NCBI GenBank assembly: GCA_016193385.1 | Contig: JACPSF010000484.1 | Location: forward strand, 1 to 6,254 | DNA: 6,254 nt | Source: Deltaproteobacteria bacterium | GTDB lineage: Bacteria; Desulfobacterota_B; Binatia; UBA9968 | Direction: 5' to 3' | Part shown: positions 1 through 5,404 of the stretch, piece after piece | Layout: the number at the start of each line of letters is the position of its first letter | How positions within the stretch are numbered: position 1 is the first letter of the stretch | The notes under the pieces: generated by a model | Told to the model about the DNA's origin: nothing | The model's input: the letters and a program-made list of their open reading frames with translations, nothing else | The model's database searches: none | Position numbers and translations under genes: made by a program

Positions 1-588
1 CCGCCCCTTTAGCCGGCGAATAAGCTCGTAGCCCACGTAGGGCGAGAGCAACCCTGCCATGTCTTTCACACAAAGCACATCCGTTCCCATCTCCACCAAG
101 CGCTCTCCCAAACGCACAAAGTAGTCCGCCGTGTGAACCGGGCTGATCGTGTAGCAAAGCGCCGCTTCGAGGATCTTTCCGGTCTTCTTGACGGCTTCGA
201 TCGCTGTCTTCATATTGCGCACATCGTTCATCGCGTCGAAAACCCTAAAGACATCGATGCCATTCTCGGCAGCCTTCTCGACGAAGCGTTCCACCACATC
301 GTCCGGATAGTTGTGATAGCCGACGACGTTCTGACCCCGGAGGAGCATCTGCATGCGCGTCTTCGGCATCGCCCTCCGAATGAGACGCAAGCGCTCCCAT
401 GGACACTCTTTCAGGTAGCGCAAACCGGCGTCGAAGGTCGCCCCACCCCACATCTCCACCGACCAGAATCCCACCCGGTCAAGTTTTTCCGCTATCGGCA
501 GCATATCCTCGGTGCGCATCCGGGTGGCGAGAAGAGACTGATGCGCATCTCGGAGAACCGTTTCGGTGAGATCGATTTTCTTTCCCAT
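1..588 (-). CDS. Biotin-dependent carboxyltransferase, PycB/OadA type (pyruvate carboxylase subunit B or oxaloacetate decarboxylase alpha), 5' part only
   Basis: The first 196 residues are present and the gene continues past the left edge; family members are roughly 500-600 residues. The enzyme transfers a carboxyl group between biotin and pyruvate/oxaloacetate in a TIM-barrel domain. Visible family motifs are DAHQS (14-18, metal-binding Asp14), EMWGGATFD (45-53), RGQNVVGY (84-91), FRVFDAMND (114-122), CYTISPVHT (145-153) and CVKDMAGLL (173-181), whose Lys175 sits where the family carries its carbamylated lysine. The ATG at 588 is the only reasonable start because an in-frame TAG (the ferredoxin stop) lies six codons upstream. 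No good Shine-Dalgarno is seen, so translation may be coupled to the ferredoxin gene 18 bases upstream. The fragment cannot tell pyruvate carboxylase B, oxaloacetate decarboxylase alpha and the transcarboxylase 5S subunit apart; the missing C-terminus (biotinyl domain or not) would decide. Confidence 0.93.
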   Translation of the reverse strand, partial: MGKKIDLTETVLRDAHQSLLATRMRTEDMLPIAEKLDRVGFWSVEMWGGATFDAGLRYLKECPWERLRLIRRAMPKTRMQMLLRGQNVVGYHNYPDDVVERFVEKAAENGIDVFRVFDAMNDVRNMKTAIEAVKKTGKILEAALCYTISPVHTADYFVRLGERLVEMGTDVLCVKDMAGLLSPYVGYELIRRLKGR

Positions 589-606
589 AGCGACTCGGCT
601 AAGGCT

Positions 607-1161
607 CTAACCCCCGTAGAGTTCCTTCTGGTCCTCTTCCAGGCGCCGCCTCTCTTGCGGATCGACAACCCACACACCGTTGACCAGCTTGAACTTCGAC
701 GGCTCGTAGAAGTACTGTGAAACCTCGAGCCCTTCCTCGTATTCGTACATCTTAATGGCGTCCCACGGGCAGATCTTTTTGTCCAGGCGATCCTCAGATT
801 CTGTGCCGATCAGTTGGAGTTGGAACTTCTTCGGGACCTGATCCGGGGTGAGCGGCTGCTTCGAGCTGTCGTAGAACCGGTTCGCGTACTCGTAGTAGAT
901 CTCCCCGGTCTCCTTGTGTCGGTGGATCTTGGTCAGATCATCGCTGTAACACATCTGACAACCGATACACTTGTCGTTGTCCACCCATACCCGATAGGGC
1001 TTCAATCCACCTTCCGGGAGCTCCTCGTAGAGCAAATTAATGCAATCGTCAACCGGACAGTGGACCTCGCACAACGGAGAGCCGGCGCAACTCGAACAGT
1101 TCTCGTCCATCACCGCCAGAAGCGCGGTGCCTTTCCGCTTCTTTGCCACCTCATCGGCCAC
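607..1161 (-). CDS. 2[4Fe-4S] ferredoxin-like protein, 184 aa
   Basis: This is probably a cytoplasmic electron carrier or an iron-sulfur subunit of a larger complex. There are nine cysteines. C22-x2-C25-x5-C31-x3-C35-P forms one set and C65-x2-C68-x2-C71 the other; the closing cysteine is C131 in CPWDAI, about 60 residues later. By ferredoxin logic, C22/C25/C31 pair with C131 and C65/C68/C71 with C35; C40 is spare. The first motif has an enlarged x5 gap, and the second is split by an aromatic, charged insertion (about 72-130). A 50-residue C-terminal tail follows CPWDAI. At 184 residues it is over twice the length of a classical ferredoxin. The start is GTG, placed by a strong Shine-Dalgarno (GGAGGT, 1173-1168, six bases away), and it overlaps the end of the TPR gene by 11 bases, which suggests translational coupling. 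Its partner is unknown; the operon suggests a membrane redox complex. Confidence 0.88.
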   Translation of the reverse strand: MADEVAKKRKGTALLAVMDENCSSCAGSPLCEVHCPVDDCINLLYEELPEGGLKPYRVWVDNDKCIGCQMCYSDDLTKIHRHKETGEIYYEYANRFYDSSKQPLTPDQVPKKFQLQLIGTESEDRLDKKICPWDAIKMYEYEEGLEVSQYFYEPSKFKLVNGVWVVDPQERRRLEEDQKELYGG

Positions 1162-1978
1162 CCGGCGACCTCCTCACCTGGTTTTTCCTATAGCGAGAGT
1201 GCACGAAAGCCGCGCCCGCAACGACTAAAAACAGCCAATAGAAGCGCACCAGCTCGAGCTGGCCCCATTCCAGCCAATAAACAAAATTAGGAGACACGGA
1301 CACAAGGCGCCGCAGCGCCTGTTCAGCGCCGGCATAATCACGCGCCTCTCTGAGCGCCTGGGAAAGACCATAGAGCGCCCCCTCATCGCGGGGATTGAGC
1401 TTCAAGCCCCGCTCGAAGTCCCCGCGGGCCTCCCGCCACCTCCTTTGCTCCGCAAAGACCCAGCCGCGATTGCTCCACGCCTCGCCGTAATCCTGGCGCA
1501 AAGCGAGAGCCCGACCGAAAGCCTTCAGGGCCGCGTCAAGGTCGCCTTTTTTTTTCAACGCTACGCCGAGGTTATTGTGCGCCTCCGCGGAATCCGGCAC
1601 CAAGGCGATCACGTGCCGGTATTCTTCGACCGCCGCCGCGTGGTCTCGCTGGATTTCCATCCGGATCCACCCGAGGAGCATCCTGGCCTCAACGTGCCGC
1701 GGATCCAGATGGATAGCTTTCCTAAGATAGACCTCCGCCACCTGCACGTCGCGCAACCTGAGAGAGGCGATTGCCACAAGCACATGGATGTCGGGATCTT
1801 TTGGATAGCTGTTCAAGAGCTCTTCCCCGAGCTTTTTCGCCTCGCTCGCCTCTCCTCCGGCCAGGTACCGCCTGGCTCGCTCCCAGCCCTGCTCTCGCCG
1901 CCCGACAGCTTCCTCGCCGTACAGCGAAGAAACGGCTAGACACAACAACGCTGCAAGAGATAAGGCCGACAGTCTCAA
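1151..1978 (-). CDS. Exported TPR-repeat protein with C-terminal membrane anchor, 275 aa
   Basis: The N-terminus looks like a signal peptide or anchor (hydrophobic residues about 4-19, then LYGEE). About six tetratricopeptide units fill residues 31-233, the clearest at 132-165 (AEAHNNLGVALKKKGDLDAA onward) and 166-199. Near the end, residues about 246-261 form a membrane span followed by a basic tail (RYRK), so the repeats probably face the periplasm while the C-terminus is cytoplasmic. TPR domains bind proteins, often as assembly scaffolds for membrane or cytochrome complexes. The start is TTG at 1978; a Shine-Dalgarno GGAGGT (1989-1984) five bases upstream supports it and overlaps the previous gene's stop codon. 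Only three bases separate the two genes. A run of nine A's encodes Lys142-144 (1555-1547) and is prone to slippage. The partner is not identifiable from sequence. Confidence 0.86.
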   Translation of the reverse strand: MRLSALSLAALLCLAVSSLYGEEAVGRREQGWERARRYLAGGEASEAKKLGEELLNSYPKDPDIHVLVAIASLRLRDVQVAEVYLRKAIHLDPRHVEARMLLGWIRMEIQRDHAAAVEEYRHVIALVPDSAEAHNNLGVALKKKGDLDAALKAFGRALALRQDYGEAWSNRGWVFAEQRRWREARGDFERGLKLNPRDEGALYGLSQALREARDYAGAEQALRRLVSVSPNFVYWLEWGQLELVRFYWLFLVVAGAAFVHSRYRKNQVRRSPGGR

Positions 1979-1981
1979 GCC

Positions 1982-2167
1982 CTACCTCCACATCTCGTCC
2001 GGGACCTCGTCTTTTTTCCCTTCCTCTATAAGCCGGTCGTTTTTGAAGGCCTGCCTGAGGCCGATCCAGGTGAAAAAGAGAACCAAAAGAAGCATCCCTA
2101 CAATCGGGATATTATCGGGCTTGGTAAGGATTTCTAGGAAGTTACGCCATCCACTGGCTTCTTGCAT
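1982..2167 (-). CDS. Small single-span membrane protein, 61 aa, resembling a segment of cytochrome b-type proteins
   Basis: The first twenty residues are soluble and contain TKPDNIP (15-21). One membrane helix follows (about 20-40, PIVGMLLLVLFFTWIGL), then a charged tail (KNDRLIEEGKKDE). From memory, a very similar segment precedes the C-terminal helices of menaquinol-cytochrome c reductase cytochrome b subunits in Desulfobacterota and related phyla; here the protein ends after DEMWR. It may be a stand-alone subunit or a relic of a longer gene. The ATG at 2167 is chosen with AGGA at 2182-2179 (11 bases away, longer than ideal). An in-frame TTG at 2230 would add 21 residues, but that TTG is part of a -35-like TTGACA. 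It is the first gene of the operon that continues with the TPR, ferredoxin and carboxyltransferase genes. Confidence 0.72.
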   Translation of the reverse strand: MQEASGWRNFLEILTKPDNIPIVGMLLLVLFFTWIGLRQAFKNDRLIEEGKKDEVPDEMWR

Positions 2168-2194
2168 AAGAGTTAAGTTCCTGTAAGTGCAATA

Positions 2195-2230
2195 TTTTCC
2201 AAAGCTATTAGAATTCTCCGCCAATGTCAA
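2195..2230 (-). promoter_or_regulatory. Candidate sigma70-type promoter for the membrane protein-TPR-ferredoxin-carboxyltransferase operon
   Basis: On the minus strand a perfect -35 box TTGACA lies at 2230-2225. Seventeen bases further is TAGCTT (2207-2202), matching three of six positions of the -10 consensus. Transcription would begin near 2195 and leave about 28 bases before the ATG at 2167. The region is locally AT-rich between two GC-rich genes. The -10 box is weak, so the exact start is uncertain. Confidence 0.42.
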
Positions 2231-2346
2231 CGCATGCTGGACAATCGTCTCCGTCTATGGCATCGAGTATGGCCACGAGCGTCGACAGCAAGGGCCTCTT
2301 CGTAATAACGGGGCGGAGCGGTCAGAGGTCTCGGCTTTTTATCGCC

Positions 2347-2949
2347 TCAGCGGGAGAATGTGTCCACAAGCTCCTTGAGCCGGGTCTTGGCACCCTGAAG
2401 GATCGGCTCTCCGTCTCCCGGAAGGAGCACATCGAAATCCAGAGCTAGCAGCCCCCGGACACTTTCCCGCAGGCGCGGGGGATCGTCTACCACCTTGTCG
2501 GGCAAAAGGCCACAGCGGCCTGGCGGGTTCCCGATCACGGCATCTCCGACGATTAGGACCCTCCGTTCGGGCCAATGGAAGGCGATCTCGCCGGGTGACT
2601 TTCCCGCCACCCCAACCACAACCAGAGGTCCAACCCTTTCGCCGATCCGAAGTTCATCATCCACCTCGGCCCCCTGATTGCGCGCGTGGGGTGCATCAGC
2701 CGGATGCAGGGCCGTGCGCGCTCGGGTGCGAGCCCGCACCCGGTTCGCCGCCCGCGAGTGGTTGCGGTTGGTCAGCAGGATCCGGGCAACCCCGATGCGA
2801 GCCATTTCCTCAAGGTCCTCGGCTGCGGGCTCCACGGGGTCGATACACAGATTTCCCGCTGCGTCACGAATAAGATAGCCGTTGAAGTTGTAACCGTGGG
2901 GCGCGGAAAACCAAGGCCAGGTAAAAACGCCGCTCAAAATCTCTCTCAT
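2347..2949 (-). CDS. Metallo-beta-lactamase-fold protein with degenerate metal site, 200 aa
   Basis: The fold is recognised from the order of segments: N-terminal strands with GYLIRDAAGNLCIDP (24-38), LLTNRNHSRAA (58-68) at the HxHxDH position, AGKSPGEIAFHW (115-126) at the GHSPG position, VLIVGDAVIG (131-140) and LLPGDGEPI (175-183) at the final PGHG position. Family hydrolases (glyoxalase II, YcbL type) use HxHxDH; here those residues are N61, N63, S65 and R66. The later histidines are K117 and D179. Asp136 is kept, and His64 and His82 are nearby. Zinc hydrolase activity of the usual kind is therefore unlikely; a different metal site, a binding role or another chemistry is possible. The ATG at 2949 has an excellent Shine-Dalgarno (GGAGGA, 2958-2953). 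It starts 24 bases after the EutA-like gene and is almost certainly co-transcribed with it. No signal peptide is seen. Confidence 0.85.
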   Translation of the reverse strand: MREILSGVFTWPWFSAPHGYNFNGYLIRDAAGNLCIDPVEPAAEDLEEMARIGVARILLTNRNHSRAANRVRARTRARTALHPADAPHARNQGAEVDDELRIGERVGPLVVVGVAGKSPGEIAFHWPERRVLIVGDAVIGNPPGRCGLLPDKVVDDPPRLRESVRGLLALDFDVLLPGDGEPILQGAKTRLKELVDTFSR

Positions 2950-2973
2950 AAATCCTCCTCGCAGCCAACTGCT

Positions 2974-4572
2974 CTAATGCCTATGCGTATGCCCCCGGCC
3001 CCGCTCTGTATGGCGGAAGATCAGGGACTTGATCACAACCGGAACTGCCTTGGCGTCGGGAAGCTCCTCGCCGATGTCGATAAAGTCAAAATCCTTCAGA
3101 TCGATTCCATCAATGGAAATGATCCCCAACCCCGGCAGAAGCTCCTTCTCAATGAGGTTTCCTATTAGCTTGGCGATATCGGCGTCAAAAACCAGCACCA
3201 GCGGCTGGCCCTTTTCAATGTGCTCCGTCATCGCCCGAGAAACACCTTCGGCCAGAGTGCGGATGAGAGGATAGGACGGGCCAAGCTCCCAATGGATGGC
3301 CAGAGCGACCGCCCTCTCGCCGTCAAGAATATCAAAACGCTTCAGAGCCGTTTCCACCGCCTCTTTGACGTCCTCGGGCCCAAGCGGCTCCTGCTGTCGG
3401 ATTTGGGGCGTAACCACTTGCACGTTGCGGAGCGGAAGCAGGTCGGCGTCCGAGATGTAAATGGTGTTGCCGCTTACTTGAACCGTGTATTGGGAGGCTC
3501 CGATCACCGTGGCCCGGATGCGCACCTCCGGATTTTTGAGCGCGCTGTTCCCGGCCGCCTTAAGAGCCCGCTCGCGCACGCGCCTTCCGAATTGGGCTCC
3601 CAGGTCGCCGAGATCTCGCGACTCAAAGCCGTAGATATATTCCGAAACCCCGCCCGAGAAGAGCACCGCATCGACGGGGTCTTGGAAGGCGATCTCGGGA
3701 GTCAGCATCAGAGTTCGGGTCAGCGGCGAGAGAGGACGGCGCTCCAGCACCTCAAACAGGCACTCGGTGAGAACACCGGCCATCGTCTCCTTTTCCCCCT
3801 CTCGGAGCGTCACGCCCGGGCTCAAGCGAACTCCCGCCGCGTCCGCGATCTTTTGGCCCGCATCCTCGATGCGATTGATCTTGCCGCTTTCGTCCATAGC
3901 GATCAGGCGCGCGCCAACCTCAAGCGCGGCGGTATCGATCACAGCCCCCCGCTGGACAATGGCGAGCTTGCTCGTCCCGCCGCCAACGTCCACGTTCAGG
4001 ACCGTATAGTGCCCTCCTTGCTCCAGCGTCATCGCCACCGCGCCCGAGCCGTAAGCCGCAAGGATAGCCTCCAGATTATGACCCGCAGTCGCGCAAACGA
4101 ACTTGCCCGCCTGCGCGGAGAAGAGCGCCGCAATCGCCTCGGCGTTCTTCTTTTTCGCCGCTTCCCCGGTAACGATCACCGCCCCGGTATCGATGTCCTT
4201 GGGCGTCAAGCGGGCTTGCCCGTAGGCCTCATGGATGAACTCGTTGAGCTTGTTGGTGTCGATGGTCGTCCGGTCCAGGTAAGGGGTCAAAAGAATCGGC
4301 GATTCGTGCAGGATCTCCCGCTTGACCACCACGAACCGGCTGGAGAGCGCCAGGCCCTGGCGGCGCAGGACCAGGCGGGAAAAGATGAGGTGCGAGGTGG
4401 AGGAGCCGATATCGATCCCGACGGAGTTAAGCGATATCCTCTCCGAGCGCCACATCGGATGTTCCTCATCCGAGAGCGCTCCGCCGCCTTCCTGCCCCCA
4501 GTCGTGCTCCGAGTCGTACTCGTCATCATGCCCTTCGTGGAAAATCCGTGTTTCTTCGGCCCCAGGCTCCAT
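2974..4572 (-). CDS. eutA: EutA-like reactivating factor (ASKHA/Hsp70-actin fold ATPase), 532 aa
   Basis: EutA is the ATPase that reactivates adenosylcobalamin-dependent ethanolamine ammonia-lyase by releasing damaged cofactor. Homology runs from about residue 48 to 519. Key parts are the phosphate-1 loop SVGIDIGSSTSHLIFSRL (50-67), IVTGEAAKKKNAEA (133-146), the phosphate-2 loop NVDVGGGTSKLAIV (193-206), the adenosine motif LFSGGVSEYIYG (304-315), RATVIGASQYTVQVSGNTIY (353-372) and the ending VVIKSLIF (512-519). E. coli EutA has 467 residues; the excess here is an acidic 45-residue N-terminal extension with several His and a C-terminal tail RGRGHTHRH. The ATG at 4572 follows AGAGG (4580-4576, close at three bases); family-like sequence starts later, so a shorter product from Met40 is possible. 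No lyase, EutBC or microcompartment gene is in the window, so the client is uncertain. It is followed by the metallo-beta-lactamase-fold gene. Confidence 0.87.
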   Translation of the reverse strand: MEPGAEETRIFHEGHDDEYDSEHDWGQEGGGALSDEEHPMWRSERISLNSVGIDIGSSTSHLIFSRLVLRRQGLALSSRFVVVKREILHESPILLTPYLDRTTIDTNKLNEFIHEAYGQARLTPKDIDTGAVIVTGEAAKKKNAEAIAALFSAQAGKFVCATAGHNLEAILAAYGSGAVAMTLEQGGHYTVLNVDVGGGTSKLAIVQRGAVIDTAALEVGARLIAMDESGKINRIEDAGQKIADAAGVRLSPGVTLREGEKETMAGVLTECLFEVLERRPLSPLTRTLMLTPEIAFQDPVDAVLFSGGVSEYIYGFESRDLGDLGAQFGRRVRERALKAAGNSALKNPEVRIRATVIGASQYTVQVSGNTIYISDADLLPLRNVQVVTPQIRQQEPLGPEDVKEAVETALKRFDILDGERAVALAIHWELGPSYPLIRTLAEGVSRAMTEHIEKGQPLVLVFDADIAKLIGNLIEKELLPGLGIISIDGIDLKDFDFIDIGEELPDAKAVPVVIKSLIFRHTERGRGHTHRH

Positions 4573-4731
4573 GATCCTCTAAGAAATCCTTTCTCCCGAT
4601 CTTTTTCCCCAAGCCGCCAAACAAAAAGTTTGCATACCACAACACGCGCCCGCTTGCCACCATCCACGACTTAGGAAGCATCAAATATTACGGGGACCTC
4701 CTATTCCTTCGCTCCTGTGTCTCGTCGGCGG

Positions 4732-4760
4732 AAAAAGTTAGAGAGGGAGGCCCGCCTCTC
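4732..4760 (-). terminator. Candidate intrinsic terminator or attenuator in the leader of the EutA-like gene
   Basis: On the minus strand GAGAGG (4760-4755) and CCTCTC (4746-4741) can pair as a six-base stem around an eight-base loop. Four bases later comes a run of five T's (4736-4732). The stem is short and the T tract slightly displaced, so it is only moderately convincing. It lies about 160 bases before the EutA-like start codon. It could end transcription arriving from upstream or act as a leader attenuator; no alternative antiterminator pairing was identified. Confidence 0.33.
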
Positions 4761-5030
4761 AGACCGGGAGCCGATAGGTCCGTGCTTTTCTGCTCCCAAC
4801 TACTTACCCTGATTTGGCCGTTCCCTCTGAGTTGGTTCAGTGTCGGACGCCTCCCTTGCTTCGAGGCAGACCTCCCTCTCTTGGAAGGATCGGGCTGAGC
4901 GGGCTTTCTGAGCGGAACCATCTTAACCTCTGCCTATAGCAGATGGGGACCGGAGCAGCGGGGACACGGCGGAACTTGTCTACAGAAGGCGCCGAGGGGG
5001 CGAGGCCGAAGACCGCAGACCAGCCCTTCA

Positions 5031-5092
5031 GGATTTCAAATTCCAAATCTCACATGGCCAATCTGAAATCTGAAATCTGCCATTTGAGATCC
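5031..5092. repeat. AT-rich short-period repeat with inverted ends
   Basis: Three tandem copies of a seven-base unit AATCTGA (last base C in copy three) run from 5060 to 5080. The flanks form an imperfect inverted repeat: GGATTTCAAAT (5031-5041) and ATTTGAGATCC (5082-5092), matching at 10 of 11 positions. Variants of AAATCT, TTTCAAAT and TTTGAGAT recur throughout. It is AT-rich, in contrast to the flanking GC-rich DNA. Similar phrases are remembered from dispersed intergenic repeats in several phyla; that comparison is from memory. Confidence 0.6.
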
Positions 5093-5120
5093 CGTAGGGC
5101 TTGGCCGCAGCCGAAAGCGC

Positions 5121-5135
5121 GCTCCCCGAGGGAGC
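5121..5135. repeat. Perfect small stem-loop
   Basis: GCTCCC (5121-5126) and GGGAGC (5130-5135) form a perfect six-base-pair stem with a three-base loop CGA. No T run follows on either strand, so it is not a classical terminator. It sits between the AT-rich repeat and the larger hairpin and may belong to the same dispersed element. Confidence 0.5.
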
Positions 5136-5182
5136 TGTGGAAGGTTCGCCCAAACAAGTTCCGGATGGGTCTCCGCGGCCTG

Positions 5183-5224
5183 TCTGCGTGTGCCTGCCCG
5201 CGCAGCAGCAGGCGGGCGCGCAGA
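5183..5224. repeat. GC-rich imperfect hairpin, REP-like
   Basis: An outer stem TCTGCG (5183-5188) with CGCAGA (5219-5224) and an inner stem GCCTGC (5192-5197) with GCAGGC (5208-5213) are separated by unpaired TGT and GGGCG. The loop is about ten bases. Such two-part GC-rich palindromes in intergenic DNA resemble REP/MITE-type dispersed elements. Copy number cannot be judged from this window, where only one copy is seen. Confidence 0.48.
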
Positions 5225-5404
5225 TATGGAGGCTAAATTACCTGGGAGAAAGATGGGTCAAAAGTGATCTTAAGGTAAGGCTTGTATTCTTAATCGGCGG
5301 ATTCCTTCTGCTTCTCTTTAGCTCCTCGCTGGCATCGGTTCGATGAGTGAGGTAAAAAAGGGCCTCAGCACCACTTGGCGCACTCCGGAGCGTGTTTGAT
5401 CATC

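Larger units (their letters stand above)
4573..5404. other. Gene-poor intergenic region, about 830 bases, with repeats and hairpins
   Basis: No confident gene is seen on either strand. From high to low coordinates it holds a hydrophobic reading frame without a standard start (plus strand, 5242-5346), two GC-rich hairpins (5183-5224 and 5121-5135), a short-period AT-rich repeat (5031-5092) and a terminator-like hairpin (4760-4732, minus). A minus-strand reading frame at 4921-4688 (77 codons) has an ATG with AGAGG nearby, but its product is basic and rich in Pro, Ser, Gly and Arg with no recognisable domain; it is more likely chance or leader sequence. The region separates the GNAT gene from the EutA-like operon and resembles a spot where mobile or dispersed repeat sequences have collected. 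Confidence 0.6.

Noticed and set aside
133..720. Plus-strand frame of 195 codons across the carboxyltransferase and ferredoxin
   Set aside because: Both minus-strand genes carry unmistakable catalytic and cysteine motifs; the plus frame is a shadow.
2185..2202. Sigma54-type promoter (TTGGAAAATATTGCA) before the small membrane protein
   Set aside because: The GG and GC elements are two bases closer than the fixed -24/-12 spacing requires.
2168..2230. N-terminal extension of the small membrane protein from a TTG at 2230
   Set aside because: The TTG is part of TTGACA, a good -35 box, and the 21 extra residues are polar with no family likeness.
3220..4674. Long plus-strand reading frame (484 codons) antisense to the EutA-like gene
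   Set aside because: It lies over a gene with clear family homology; its product is Arg/His-rich without any domain, as expected for an antisense shadow in GC-rich DNA.
4573..4930. Cobalamin riboswitch upstream of the EutA-like gene
   Set aside because: It was looked for because EutA serves a B12 enzyme, but no B12-box-like conserved core could be found on the minus strand.
4837..5046. Minus-strand frame of 69 codons starting within the AT-rich repeat
   Set aside because: Its start lies in the repeat, no Shine-Dalgarno is convincing, and the product is low in information with no domain.
5330..5350. tRNA T-arm-like GGTTCGATGAG
   Set aside because: No complementary arm, anticodon arm or acceptor stem surrounds it.
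5354..5381. Intrinsic terminator after the GNAT gene (GCGCC/GGTGC stem, T6 on minus strand)
   Set aside because: The stem is five pairs with one wobble and the T run starts eight bases after it; too weak to call, although it is in the right place.
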